From contig JAPKZK010000081.1 of assembly GCA_026393835.1 (NCBI GenBank), positions 1 through 42,237 of the forward strand: a stretch of 42,237 nucleotides of DNA, given 5' to 3'. The position numbers were made by a program, and so were the translations under genes. Source of the stretch: Candidatus Aminicenantota bacterium (GTDB lineage Bacteria; Acidobacteriota; Aminicenantia; UBA2199). The notes under the pieces are model-generated. The model made no database searches. It had not been told where the DNA came from and saw only the letters and a program-made list of their open reading frames with translations. Of the stretch, positions 33,000 to 40,914 are shown one piece after another (within the stretch, counting starts at the first letter, position 1; every line of letters starts with the position of its first letter).

Positions 33000-35846
33000 T
33001 TAATCTGTGTTAATCCGTGTAATCTGTGGACCTGTTTTTCTTCGGTAATAGCCCGTTTCTTCGATCAGCGCATCGGCGGCCCGGGAGTGTTCCGCGGCGT
33101 CGGTGGTTTTGCCTTCGGCTTCGCACAGGCGGGCGGCTTCCAGGTGATAGTCGCAAATGAATAGTTTCATGTCGCCGGACTCGGCGATTTCCCGGGCTTC
33201 GCAAAGGTCGGTCCTTGCCGCGTCGAAATCGCCCTGCCAACGGAAATAAGCGGCGCGGGCCAGGAGGCCCAGGACTAACATGTGTTGATAACCAGCTTCC
33301 CTCAAGCCGGTGACGGCCCGGTCCAGGAACTCCCGGGCGCGGGTCCACGGCTCCGCGTGCGGGTCGCCCAAATGGTCTTTTCGGGTGCGTTCCAGCCAGG
33401 CCCGGCCAAGGGTGAGACAGTCTAAGGAAATGTCTAAAAGCCATCCTTCATGGGTTACCCATGCCAGCGTTGTCTCCGCTCGTTCCATCACCTCTTGGTC
33501 CTTTCCTTGCTCCAGCAGGAGGTCGCAATAACGATAGCCTCCCTGTGAGTAAAGGAAATGAAACCCGGGTTGTCTCTTTTTTTGCATCTCTTCCGCCTCC
33601 CGGAAGAGTTCTTCCGCTTCCTGCCATTGGTCGGCGCCCGCCTGATGGAGGGCATCGGCAAGGGAAGTGCGTTTACTTTCACGTTGGGACGCATCCCCGC
33701 TGCGGTCGGCATGGCTGACGCTCTCCCGGGCAGCGGCCACCGCTTCCCTCACATCACCCAGGGTCAGCAGCAGTTCGCTGAGGTTGGAGGCTGCTGCTGC
33801 GGCACTTTTCCAGTTCTCTTGTTTAACAAGCATTTCTAATGAGACTTTCATGGGCTGGACCGCCTCCCGAAGCCGGCCCAGCGCGCGAAGGCCAAATGCC
33901 GACCAATTCAACACAGCGGCTTTGAAAGGTTCACTCAACCCGGACGCCGGCTGGTCCCAGGGCACAGCGAAAAAATGGGACAGCGCAGAAAGGGTCGCGC
34001 CAAAGGCGCCGAGCTTATGCACAATATATACTTCAGTTCCTCTAATAATTCGGGTATTAAAAACCTCATCCATTGTCTCCTGGTGGCGACCGGCGAGGCA
34101 GCTGTGGGCCACGGCGGAAAACAGGGGGGCCATCTCTTCCAGGGTGTCGGGACACTCTTTCTTCGGTAACTTTCGGTAATATTCATAAAGGCGGGTGTGG
34201 GCTTCTTTCCATGCCTCAGGATTTTCCTGCTTTAACCGCTCCCCGAAATACTCCCGCACCAGCGGATGACAGTCCAGGCCGCCGGCTTTCGCTTTCCGCG
34301 CATCCTTCGTATCGCTCTTTGCCAGCAAGCCCAACTCCCGGAGGCGGTTCACGGCATAGTTCCATTTTACCGGCGCTAATTCCACCAATCGATCGGTCAA
34401 CCCCGGGATCGCCGGGGCAGTCTTCAATACCTCGATCGCCCCCGCTTCCACCGGACGGTCAAACAATCCCATAAGGTAGAGGATATTGCACTCCGCGGAC
34501 TCCCCCAGCCAATGACAATAGGCTTGCATCATCCGTTTGGCATGGCCACCGGTTCCGGGTTCGCCGATCAATGCCCCAATGGTGTCCCGTTTACGAATAT
34601 CGCCGTCATAGCCCATACAGAGGTATTTTCCCAACAGCGTCAACGCCAGGGCATGGCCGCCGTACTCGTCAACGGCCTGGGTTATCTCCTGCTCCCGGCC
34701 CTGGGCGCCCAGGTGTTTCAATAACGCGGTCCCGGCATCAAGGGAAAGATGTTCCAGTTCCTTTGTTTTAACCGCGGGTTCTTCGTAGACAGATAAATCA
34801 GCCACCTTTTCGCGGGAGGTGACGACACACAATCCGGGCTGGGACACGGCCAGTTCCCTTAACAGGACCCGAAGCCCCGGGTCTTTCAAGCGGCCCGTCA
34901 TGGCCTGGTCCTTTCCGGGCGGGTGCTGTAAAGGTTCCATGCCGTCTAGGACCAGCAGGGTCCGGGATTTTCGAATCAGACCGGCCAGGCGCCGGCCTTT
35001 TTCTTCGGGGGCGCCGGCTTTCGGGTCAGGGTCGCCGAACCAGCGTAGCGTTTCCTGTATGAATTCATCGGCGGATGCCTGTTTACCTTCGGCCGCGCCC
35101 TGGCTGTAGAAGGACCAGCCGTACACTTTTTCCGCGCTCCTGAAATGGTCTTTTGCCATACCGTTGAGCCAGTGGTTGACCAGCGCGGTTTTGCCTACCC
35201 CGCCCCAGGCAATGAGCGTCACCACGTTGCAATGGTCATCCTGCCATGCTTCATCCAGTAACGCCGCTTCCGTTTCCCTGCCGAAGACGGCCTTATCCGT
35301 TACCGGCAGCCGGGAAAGGGTAATATGGTCGCCGGACAAATAGATCGGCGGTGGTGGTGGTTGCGGTGTTGTTGTTGTTATTGTTGTTGTTGTTGTTGTA
35401 GAGACGTTGCGCGCAACGTCTCTACATACCAGCGCCAGGTTGGCCAATTGGGTATCAATTTCAGGTTCCTCTAACGTGGATAACGGGATCCCGTCTTTGG
35501 GGAACAATTGCATGGCGGAAAGCCATTGCACCGCCTGCCAGGGGCAGGGATGAAGGATAAGGGGAATCACGCGGACGCCTTCTTTTTGTCGGCGTTCCAT
35601 GAGAATTGGGACTTCTTTTTCCAGTATGAACCGGGAAGTAAGGAAATCGGCGCTGATCAGTAAAACGGCAATTTGCGCCTCATTTAAAGCGGTTTTAATT
35701 TCCCTGAACCAATCGCCCCCGGCCTTGATTTTTCCGTCGTCCCAATAAGTATAATAACCTTCGGTTTCAAGGACCTTTAAATGTTTCGCCAGCCTCTCTT
35801 TCCAGGGCCTGTCCTTATGACTGTAACTGATAAAAACCTTACTCAT
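33000..35846 (-). CDS. TIR-STAND ATPase-TPR (NLR-like) protein
   Basis: A 948-residue tripartite protein of the kind used in bacterial immune signalling. Residues about 2-135 form a TIR domain (KVFISYSHKDRPW, TALNEAQIAVLLISADFL, SRFILEKEVPIL with the likely catalytic Glu, RVIPLIL). A low-complexity Thr/Pro linker follows at about 147-170. Next is a STAND ATPase with VFGRETE, Walker A AWGGVGKTALV near 214, Walker B LLVLDGMEPL and CVVTSREKVADL, then a winged-helix region. From about residue 600 come TPR-like helices (ALGRLREAVQPMK, LGDVREAVAAARESV, WQEAEELFREAEEM). Expected role: a ligand sensed by the TPR part triggers ATP-dependent assembly and NAD cleavage by TIR. The last dozen residues are encoded by a common intergenic repeat. 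Confidence 0.85.
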   Translation of the reverse strand: MSKVFISYSHKDRPWKERLAKHLKVLETEGYYTYWDDGKIKAGGDWFREIKTALNEAQIAVLLISADFLTSRFILEKEVPILMERRQKEGVRVIPLILHPCPWQAVQWLSAMQLFPKDGIPLSTLEEPEIDTQLANLALVCRDVARNVSTTTTTTITTTTPQPPPPPIYLSGDHITLSRLPVTDKAVFGRETEAALLDEAWQDDHCNVVTLIAWGGVGKTALVNHWLNGMAKDHFRSAEKVYGWSFYSQGAAEGKQASADEFIQETLRWFGDPDPKAGAPEEKGRRLAGLIRKSRTLLVLDGMEPLQHPPGKDQAMTGRLKDPGLRVLLRELAVSQPGLCVVTSREKVADLSVYEEPAVKTKELEHLSLDAGTALLKHLGAQGREQEITQAVDEYGGHALALTLLGKYLCMGYDGDIRKRDTIGALIGEPGTGGHAKRMMQAYCHWLGESAECNILYLMGLFDRPVEAGAIEVLKTAPAIPGLTDRLVELAPVKWNYAVNRLRELGLLAKSDTKDARKAKAGGLDCHPLVREYFGERLKQENPEAWKEAHTRLYEYYRKLPKKECPDTLEEMAPLFSAVAHSCLAGRHQETMDEVFNTRIIRGTEVYIVHKLGAFGATLSALSHFFAVPWDQPASGLSEPFKAAVLNWSAFGLRALGRLREAVQPMKVSLEMLVKQENWKSAAAAASNLSELLLTLGDVREAVAAARESVSHADRSGDASQRESKRTSLADALHQAGADQWQEAEELFREAEEMQKKRQPGFHFLYSQGGYRYCDLLLEQGKDQEVMERAETTLAWVTHEGWLLDISLDCLTLGRAWLERTRKDHLGDPHAEPWTRAREFLDRAVTGLREAGYQHMLVLGLLARAAYFRWQGDFDAARTDLCEAREIAESGDMKLFICDYHLEAARLCEAEGKTTDAAEHSRAADALIEETGYYRRKTGPQITRINTD
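35397..35426. repeat. Perfect 30-bp palindrome inside the TIR-NLR linker
   Basis: TGTAGAGACGTTGCG followed by its exact complement. It lies inside the coding sequence, next to a GTT trinucleotide run (about 35368-35396), and encodes part of the CRDVARNVST linker. The palindrome type (GTAGAGACGTTGC / GCAACGTCTCTAC) is, to my knowledge, a dispersed intergenic repeat in cyanobacteria and some other genomes. Confidence 0.8.
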
Positions 35847-36045
35847 CCTGGACCTCGTTCCTCGTTACACATTACACATTCCGCATCTCGCATCTCAGCG
35901 GATTTATTTTCCCGAATGCATATTATACCTTAAAAAAGGAAAAGAAAAAAGGGAAATAAATTAGGGGTCAGGGGTCAGGGGGAGATAGGGGACAGGCGAG
36001 AAAACTCACTCAATCATCAGATTCCTACCGCGGTTGGGTTTCCTC
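35847..36045. other. Intergenic stretch upstream of the TIR-NLR gene
   Basis: Contains short direct repeats (TTACACA twice, GCATCTC twice, GGGGTCA twice) and a minus-strand TATAAT-like box near 35930. The 15-base CAGGCGAGAAAACTC at 35994-36008 recurs at 36762-36776 on the other side of the VapBC pair. No gene is seen. Confidence 0.5.
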
Positions 36046-36465
36046 TTATTCTTCAATATTATCGACCTTCAGTTGATGAATTTTTAAATTGAAGTACTCC
36101 TTGATGAACTTAAAATGTTTGTCTTCCTCGATTAATATCAAATTGCTTTCAACACAATGAATGGCAATGATCAAATCGCTCAAGGGGACAGTAATTCCTT
36201 TTCGCCGCAATATAAATGAAGCCTCTGAGATGCTGTCGAATAAATTTCTGTCGATTTCAAGGAAATGAAGGCCATTAAAAATGTTTTTTAGAACGCGGTA
36301 GTTCTTTTCGGATTTTGCCCCTTTTAAAAGTTCGGTCTGGATAATGCCATTCATGTAAACCACATCTCTTTCCAACAATTCCTTAATCAGAGGCGTTAAT
36401 TCATAATCTTTATCTCTAAAATACCTTATCCAGACGCTGGAATCAAGCATATACTTTTCATTCAT
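36046..36465 (-). CDS. vapC: VapC-like PIN ribonuclease toxin
   Basis: A 139-residue PIN-domain protein, the toxin of a type II toxin-antitoxin pair that cuts RNA with metal ions. The acidic set is present: Asp8 in YMLDSSVWI, Glu in IIQTELLKGA, Asp in VPLSDLIIAIHC and Asp in LIEEDKHF. The length is normal. The ATG overlaps the antitoxin stop by 4 bases (36462-36465), so translation is coupled. The pair sits between two copies of a 15-base direct repeat. Confidence 0.85.
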   Translation of the reverse strand: MNEKYMLDSSVWIRYFRDKDYELTPLIKELLERDVVYMNGIIQTELLKGAKSEKNYRVLKNIFNGLHFLEIDRNLFDSISEASFILRRKGITVPLSDLIIAIHCVESNLILIEEDKHFKFIKEYFNLKIHQLKVDNIEE

Positions 36466-36671
36466 ATCATATCCTTTTCCCTTTCATTCACCAGTTCCTC
36501 GACCGTCAGATCCAGTTCCATTTTTCCGCTCATATTAATGAGTCTTTTTCTTTTTAAGGCTCTTAACATATCCTCAAGTGCGTTTTTTATTAGACGTGTT
36601 TTGTTTCTTTCACCGGTTTCAATGACTAAATCATTAATCAGTGCATCGGGAAGATTTAATGTTGTCCTCAT
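36462..36671 (-). CDS. vapB: VapB-like antitoxin
   Basis: A 69-residue antitoxin. The N-terminal MRTTLNLPDALINDL strand-helix is ribbon-helix-helix-like DNA-binding sequence of the VapB type, followed by GERNKTRLIKNALEDML. The C-terminal acidic tail (ELDLTVEELVNEREKD) would wrap the toxin. GGAGG (36677-36681) lies 5 bases before the ATG. It is first in the operon with its own consensus promoter and a palindrome overlapping the -10 box, the usual site of VapBC autorepression. Confidence 0.82.
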   Translation of the reverse strand: MRTTLNLPDALINDLVIETGERNKTRLIKNALEDMLRALKRKRLINMSGKMELDLTVEELVNEREKDMI

Positions 36672-36688
36672 GCTGACCTCCAGCCTGT

Positions 36689-36717
36689 ATTATATGTACA
36701 TAATCTCAATATGTCAA
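36689..36717 (-). promoter_or_regulatory. Consensus promoter and likely operator of vapBC
   Basis: Minus strand: perfect TTGACA (36712-36717), 17 bases, perfect TATAAT (36689-36694). The palindrome TATGTACATA covers 36693-36702, overlapping the -10 box and the spacer, and is a good candidate binding site for the VapBC complex. Confidence 0.7.
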
Positions 36718-36819
36718 CCCATGGCTACCAATCCTTTTTTGGGGGGGGTATTACAACCGATCAGGCGAGAAAACTCCCCTTGGTGGCTATTTTTATGGCA
36801 GGCCAGGAAAAATTACCCA

Positions 36820-36848
36820 TTGCATTTCTAAATGAAAAAAGGTATACT
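36820..36848 (+). promoter_or_regulatory. Promoter of the ATPase/PIN-like pair
   Basis: TTGCAT (36820-36825), 17 bases, TATACT (36843-36848). It places the transcript start near 36855, downstream of the in-frame ATG at 36832, and so supports translation from 36871. Confidence 0.55.
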
Positions 36849-36870
36849 GTTCCATGGTTTAGGATGCACA

Positions 36871-38184
36871 ATGAGAATAAAAAAAATAAGTATAGAAAAT
36901 TTCAAATGCTTCAAAAGCGTGGACCTCGATCTGGGTAAATTGACCCTGTTAACCGGCGCCAACAGCAGCGGTAAGAGTTCCATCCTATACAGTATCCTTG
37001 GACCTTTACAATCCGGCGAATTCCCTTTCCAGTTCTCTCCCAATGGTAAATATGTGAATATGGGGAATTTCCGGGCCATGTCCAATTGGCATCTCAACGA
37101 AAACATTATAAAGATCGGTTTTAATATCGATGTCGATGCAAAGAAAGATATCACCTTGACCACCCGGTGGAGCGAGGATAAGGTGAGGAAACTCCCGGCG
37201 CTGATCGATTTAAAACTAGATGCCGATGGCTGGAGTTTAGAGGTTATAAAAAAGGAAAATTATACCCTCAATTATAAATTCGATTTAAACCACTATGCGG
37301 TGGAAAATTTTCCCTGGATTAACCGGGAAAATTTAGACCGCTTCTTTTTTGATCTAAACACCAATTTAAACCTGGAAAAGTCCATTAATGTCACGGTAAA
37401 TGATATACATAACCCGGAAGAATATAAGAAGAAAGGCCCCCACCCATTTCTATTAAACATTATTATCAATTCCTTGAAACCTCTTTTTAATGAACTAATC
37501 AGCAAAATGAACTTCATAAGCTCTTTTCGGTTGCATCCTGAAAGGACTTATTATGAAACCACCAAAACCGATTTGAAAGTTGGTAAATTTGGGGAAGATT
37601 ATGTGAACCAGGTTATCTTATGGGAAACCCAGGGCGCAAAAGAATATGAGGCATTGATCGAGATAATGAAAAGTCTCTCCCTCCTGGAAGAAATTAAATC
37701 CGAGAGATTGGAAGGTGGAAGATTTGAATTGGTGGTTAAGGTAAATAAGAAGAGCGTACAGGCATCCCTGGATGATGTGGGTTTCGGTATCAGCCAATTC
37801 CTGCCCATCGTGGTGGCCGATTTGCAGTTGGGAGATCGATCGACTTTGTTTGTCGCGCAACCGGAAATTCATTTGCATCCCAGTGTACAGGCTGAATTCG
37901 GGAGCTACATGGTGAACCAAATCAAATCGGCAAAAAAGAATTATATTATCGAAACTCACAGCGAATACCTGTTGAACCGGGTACGTCTCGCCATTGTTAA
38001 AGGCGAAATCCCAAAAGAGGATGTCAAAGTTTATTACTTCCAAAATGACGGGGTAGATGTGCACACCCACCAACTGGAATTTACCCCCGATGGCCGGATT
38101 TTGAATGCCCCCGGGGATTTTTTCAAGACCTACCAGATGGACGTGATGGATATCGCCATGAATTCGGAAGCCGCCGACGAATGA
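36871..38184 (+). CDS. AAA/ABC-type ATPase with DUF3696-like C-terminus
   Basis: A 437-residue SMC/OLD-like ATPase. MRIKKISIENFKCF leads into Walker A TGANSSGKSS near residue 30. The signature-like DVGFGISQFLPIV is near 310, Walker B AQPEIHLHP near 340, and the H-loop IETHSEYLLNR. The end DGRILNAPGDFFKTYQMDVM matches the DUF3696 tail. Such ATPases are sensors in two-gene defence systems, where they control a nuclease. The ATG at 36871 is chosen because AGGAT lies 6 bases upstream and the promoter -10 box lies between it and the ATG at 36832. It overlaps the next gene by 4 bases (ATGA). Confidence 0.85.
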   Translation: MRIKKISIENFKCFKSVDLDLGKLTLLTGANSSGKSSILYSILGPLQSGEFPFQFSPNGKYVNMGNFRAMSNWHLNENIIKIGFNIDVDAKKDITLTTRWSEDKVRKLPALIDLKLDADGWSLEVIKKENYTLNYKFDLNHYAVENFPWINRENLDRFFFDLNTNLNLEKSINVTVNDIHNPEEYKKKGPHPFLLNIIINSLKPLFNELISKMNFISSFRLHPERTYYETTKTDLKVGKFGEDYVNQVILWETQGAKEYEALIEIMKSLSLLEEIKSERLEGGRFELVVKVNKKSVQASLDDVGFGISQFLPIVVADLQLGDRSTLFVAQPEIHLHPSVQAEFGSYMVNQIKSAKKNYIIETHSEYLLNRVRLAIVKGEIPKEDVKVYYFQNDGVDVHTHQLEFTPDGRILNAPGDFFKTYQMDVMDIAMNSEAADE

Positions 38185-38654
38185 AAACGGACCTCTTTAT
38201 CGATAATAACATTGCCAAAAATATTTCCAATCCAATGGATGCGGAATATAAGAAATTGATTCGATGGTTGATGAAAAACGACCCCACCAATCCAGCCACA
38301 AATGCCTACCTGGTGGTTTCCAAGAAATTACTGGCCGAATATAGCCGTTCAACCTCATCTTCTAAATCTGATACCAGTATTTTCATCATTATCGATCGAT
38401 TAACCCGTGAAGGCCGTTTGATAAAGATAAACAATGCAGATATCAAAGGATTCCAACACCGGTATTTTTCCAAAAAAGTAAGGAGAGAGTTGAGGTCCAA
38501 CCGGGAAGACCATGATCATATTCCCGTTGTATTACTTTCAGACAGGAAATATGCATTAAGCCTGGATGAAGACTTTATATACGATTTGGTCCATTTCCCA
38601 GGTTTTCATCCCAGGGTAGAGAGGAGACCGGAAAAGTTGCCTTATGAGGAATAA
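38181..38654 (+). CDS. PIN-like nuclease, partner of the DUF3696 ATPase
   Basis: A 157-residue protein translationally coupled to the ATPase (ATGA overlap). I read it as PIN-like: an N-terminal DLFIDNNIAKN with acidic residues after a strand, LLAEYSRS with Glu, then DHDHIPVVLLSDR and SLDEDFIYDLV with further aspartates, in the order expected of a PIN active site. No membrane or signal sequence. Together the pair looks like an ATPase-nuclease defence or toxin module; the ATPase would restrain or trigger the nuclease. The family is not certain and the fold call should be tested by structure prediction. Confidence 0.65.
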   Translation: MKTDLFIDNNIAKNISNPMDAEYKKLIRWLMKNDPTNPATNAYLVVSKKLLAEYSRSTSSSKSDTSIFIIIDRLTREGRLIKINNADIKGFQHRYFSKKVRRELRSNREDHDHIPVVLLSDRKYALSLDEDFIYDLVHFPGFHPRVERRPEKLPYEE

Positions 38655-38669
38655 GGCGCCTGGGAATAT

Positions 38670-38733
38670 TCAAAAATTTTTGGGGGTCCAGGGACCTTTT
38701 TATAAAAAGGTCCCTTGTCGCCGAAGGCATATT
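38670..38733. repeat. Dispersed hairpin element, copy 2
   Basis: A 26-base perfect palindrome (38690-38715, AGGGACCTTTTTA and its complement) followed by TCGCCGAAGGCATATT, as in copy 1. It lies directly downstream (minus strand) of the FG-GAP pseudogene. Confidence 0.7.
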
Positions 38734-38735
38734 CT

Positions 38736-39206
38736 TTAATTCTCTATTCTCCAATCTTTATTCGTAACCTGCGTCAATGGCTCTGCTTTCTGACGTGACA
38801 GGCCGTCCATTATCCAAACGGTATCCCGGCCATCGATTTTATGACGCCAGAATATGTCGGGTTTCCCATTGCCGTCGTAATCGCCAACCCCGGTGATTTC
38901 CCAATCCACATTGAAGGCGGAAAGTTGCTCTGTCCTCACCAACGCGGTTCCATTCATGATTCAGATTCGATCGCCGCCGTCCACGGTGTTGCGCCACAGG
39001 ATATCGGCTTTCCCGTCGCCATCAAAATCACCGGTTCCGCAAATGTCCCAGGCAAGGGTTGGTCTCTGAAAAGAGCGGCACGGTCCCCGTATACGTGGTC
39101 CCGTTCATGGTCCATACGGAATCGGCACCGGTTACTTTATTGCGCCACAGGAGGTCTTCTTTGCCGTCATTGTTAAAGTCGCCGGTCCCCTTAATTCCGT
39201 CCTAAA
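38736..39206 (-). pseudogene. FG-GAP repeat pseudogene (decayed copy of the 41.3-kb gene)
   Basis: The minus strand encodes three FG-GAP-like units (GDFNNDGKEDLLWRNK, DGDGKADILWRN, GDYDGNGKPDIFWRHK) closely matching the C-terminal part of the gene at 41281-42237, including the end NKDWRIEN versus NTLWRIEN. It is broken: a TGA at 38961-38963 replaces the Trp of IWIMNG, and the frame shifts near 39055-39065. It lacks the N-terminal domain, and one repeat fewer is present. The same hairpin element follows both copies. So this is a duplicated, decaying fragment. Confidence 0.8.
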
Positions 39207-39258
39207 AGAGAGATAAAGAGAGGAAGGGATTAGGGAAATTTAGGGAAATTAGGAAAGG

Positions 39259-39287
39259 TTGTAAAATCTATTGTTTTCGGTTAAAAT
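39259..39287 (+). promoter_or_regulatory. Promoter of the SIR2-like gene
   Basis: TTGTAA (39259-39264), 17 bases, TAAAAT (39282-39287), then 6 bases to the ATG at 39294. No Shine-Dalgarno sequence is seen, so a leaderless message is expected. Confidence 0.55.
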
Positions 39288-39293
39288 AAGACT

Positions 39294-40349
39294 ATGACTA
39301 AAAAAGATGCGAACGTTCTAAATACGGTATATGTAATTGGGGCAGGTGCTAGTAAAGAAGCCAAATTGCCAACGGGGGCCGAACTAAAAGAAAAAATAAT
39401 ACGGGCTCTGGATATACGTCATGATTTCCATAAGCAAATTAGTGGCGATTACATTATTACAGAGGCTTTGCGTATACATAAGGCCGATATAAATCAATAT
39501 TTCGAATCAGCCCACCAAATCCGGGATGCATTACCTCTCGCTATTTCAATAGACAACTATATCGATACACGCCGAGACGATGACAGGATAGCTTTATGTG
39601 GGAAATTGGCAATTGTCCGATCAATATTAGAAGCCGAACAAAAAAGCCACCTTCATTTTGAAAGCTCAAACAAGGATTCCAATATACCCTTTCGCAATCT
39701 TGAGAAGACCTGGTATACCCCTTTTTTTCAATTGCTCACCGAGAATTGTACGAAAAGTGATCTTCAAGAGAGATTTAAATCTGTCACATTGATTATTTTT
39801 AATTATGATCGCTGCATAGAGCACTTCATTTACTATGCATTACAGAAATACTATCGGCTTCCTGTACATGAAGCCGCGGAATTGGTAAAGGCTATCACTA
39901 TCTACCACCCGTACGGTGATGTTGGAACCCTACCGTGGCTAATGCAGCAAACTGGAACCAATCGAAATATGAAAATGGAATTTGGAAATGAGCCGCATCC
40001 TGCACAGCTATTAGGACTATCTAAAAATATCAAAACATTTACTGAAGGTACGGATCCTCAATCAAGTGAAATCTCAGAAATCCGGAGGCGTATGAGTATT
40101 GCGAATAGAGTGGTCTTTTTAGGTTTTGCTTTTCACCCCATGAATGTGCAAATAATTACTCCAGAACATGTTGATGATGCAAAACTGGTAAAAATCTTCG
40201 CCACAACCCTTGGAATTTCTGATAGCGACGAAGGAGTCATCAAAGGACAAATCAAGGAATCATTACCTAATACTAATAGTGTGAACATGAAGAAGATATC
40301 CTGTTTTGAATTTTTTGGAGAATACTGGAGAAGTCTGTCTTTCTGTTAG
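39294..40349 (+). CDS. SIR2-like NAD-binding protein
   Basis: A 351-residue protein with a SIR2-like Rossmann core. It shows YVIGAGASKEAKLPTGAEL near the N-terminus (the GAGAS nucleotide loop), LIIFNYDRCIEHF in the middle, IYHPYGDVG (the H-G-x-x-G-like site), and RVVFLGFAFHP followed by KIFATTLGIS for the second nucleotide strand. SIR2-like proteins in defence islands often cut NAD to stop an infected cell. No second domain or obvious partner is fused. The sequence is more AT-rich than its neighbours, consistent with transfer. It has its own promoter and stands between the FG-GAP pseudogene and the PIN/antitoxin pair. Confidence 0.75.
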   Translation: MTKKDANVLNTVYVIGAGASKEAKLPTGAELKEKIIRALDIRHDFHKQISGDYIITEALRIHKADINQYFESAHQIRDALPLAISIDNYIDTRRDDDRIALCGKLAIVRSILEAEQKSHLHFESSNKDSNIPFRNLEKTWYTPFFQLLTENCTKSDLQERFKSVTLIIFNYDRCIEHFIYYALQKYYRLPVHEAAELVKAITIYHPYGDVGTLPWLMQQTGTNRNMKMEFGNEPHPAQLLGLSKNIKTFTEGTDPQSSEISEIRRRMSIANRVVFLGFAFHPMNVQIITPEHVDDAKLVKIFATTLGISDSDEGVIKGQIKESLPNTNSVNMKKISCFEFFGEYWRSLSFC

Positions 40350-40515
40350 TATGAAACTAGAGGTTACAAGCTGGGGCCAGCCAGGAACAGGCTAATTCAC
40401 AATTTTTGTGCTGAGATTGAAAGCATTGAATATTATGGCAGTGTCTTCAACGTTTAGTGGGTTTTTTTACCCCGCGATGCGGGGAGCTTATAAGGGCCGT
40501 GTGGGGCAAGCGGTA
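40350..40515. other. Short intergenic stretch
   Basis: Between convergent genes. It contains a CCCCGCGATGCGGGG hairpin at 40471-40485, but the T-run precedes it on this strand, so it is not a normal terminator. No gene is seen. Confidence 0.4.
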
Positions 40516-40914
40516 CTACCAGGTGATACTGAGTCCGAACTCTTCATAATCAGACAATTTCCCATCTTTTGATATCAGGGTTAAATCATTATTAATCGCC
40601 TGCCAGATTATCAATCTATCAAATGGGTCTTTGTGACCAATCCTGGGTAAATTATAAAAAGATGCGACATCGGCTTCGGAAAGAACCAGTGTTTTGAAAC
40701 CGGCTTCCCTGGAAATACCGGGAATGGCATCAGGCATAATATCATCTAATTCCAGTTTTCCCAATGAATACTTTAATGAAATTTCCCAGAAGGAGATTAA
40801 ACTGACGTATATGGTATTTTCAGGATTTAGTATCAGAGATTTTACTCCTGGTGGTAACTTCCAACTCTCAAAAATAGCCCATAAAAGCACATGGGTGTCC
40901 AGTAAATAATTCAT
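40516..40914 (-). CDS. PIN-domain toxin (VapC-like, second family)
   Basis: A 132-residue PIN ribonuclease of the family with YLLDTHVLLWAI at the N-terminus (first Asp), SFWEISLKYSLGKL (Glu), GHKDPFDRLIIWQA (Asp) and LTLISKDGKL (Asp). All active-site acids are present. It overlaps the antitoxin stop by 4 bases (40911-40914), so translation is coupled. It belongs to a different subgroup from the 36-kb VapC and pairs with a DUF2281-like antitoxin. Confidence 0.87.
   Translation of the reverse strand: MNYLLDTHVLLWAIFESWKLPPGVKSLILNPENTIYVSLISFWEISLKYSLGKLELDDIMPDAIPGISREAGFKTLVLSEADVASFYNLPRIGHKDPFDRLIIWQAINNDLTLISKDGKLSDYEEFGLSITW

Noticed and set aside
36832..36870. Earlier ATG start for the DUF3696-type ATPase
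   Set aside because: The -10 box TATACT (36843-36848) lies downstream of it, and the family start MRIKKI is at 36871 with AGGAT upstream.
40471..40485. CCCCGCGATGCGGGG hairpin as a terminator
   Set aside because: The T-run precedes the stem on the plus strand and becomes an A-run on the minus strand, so neither direction gives a terminator.
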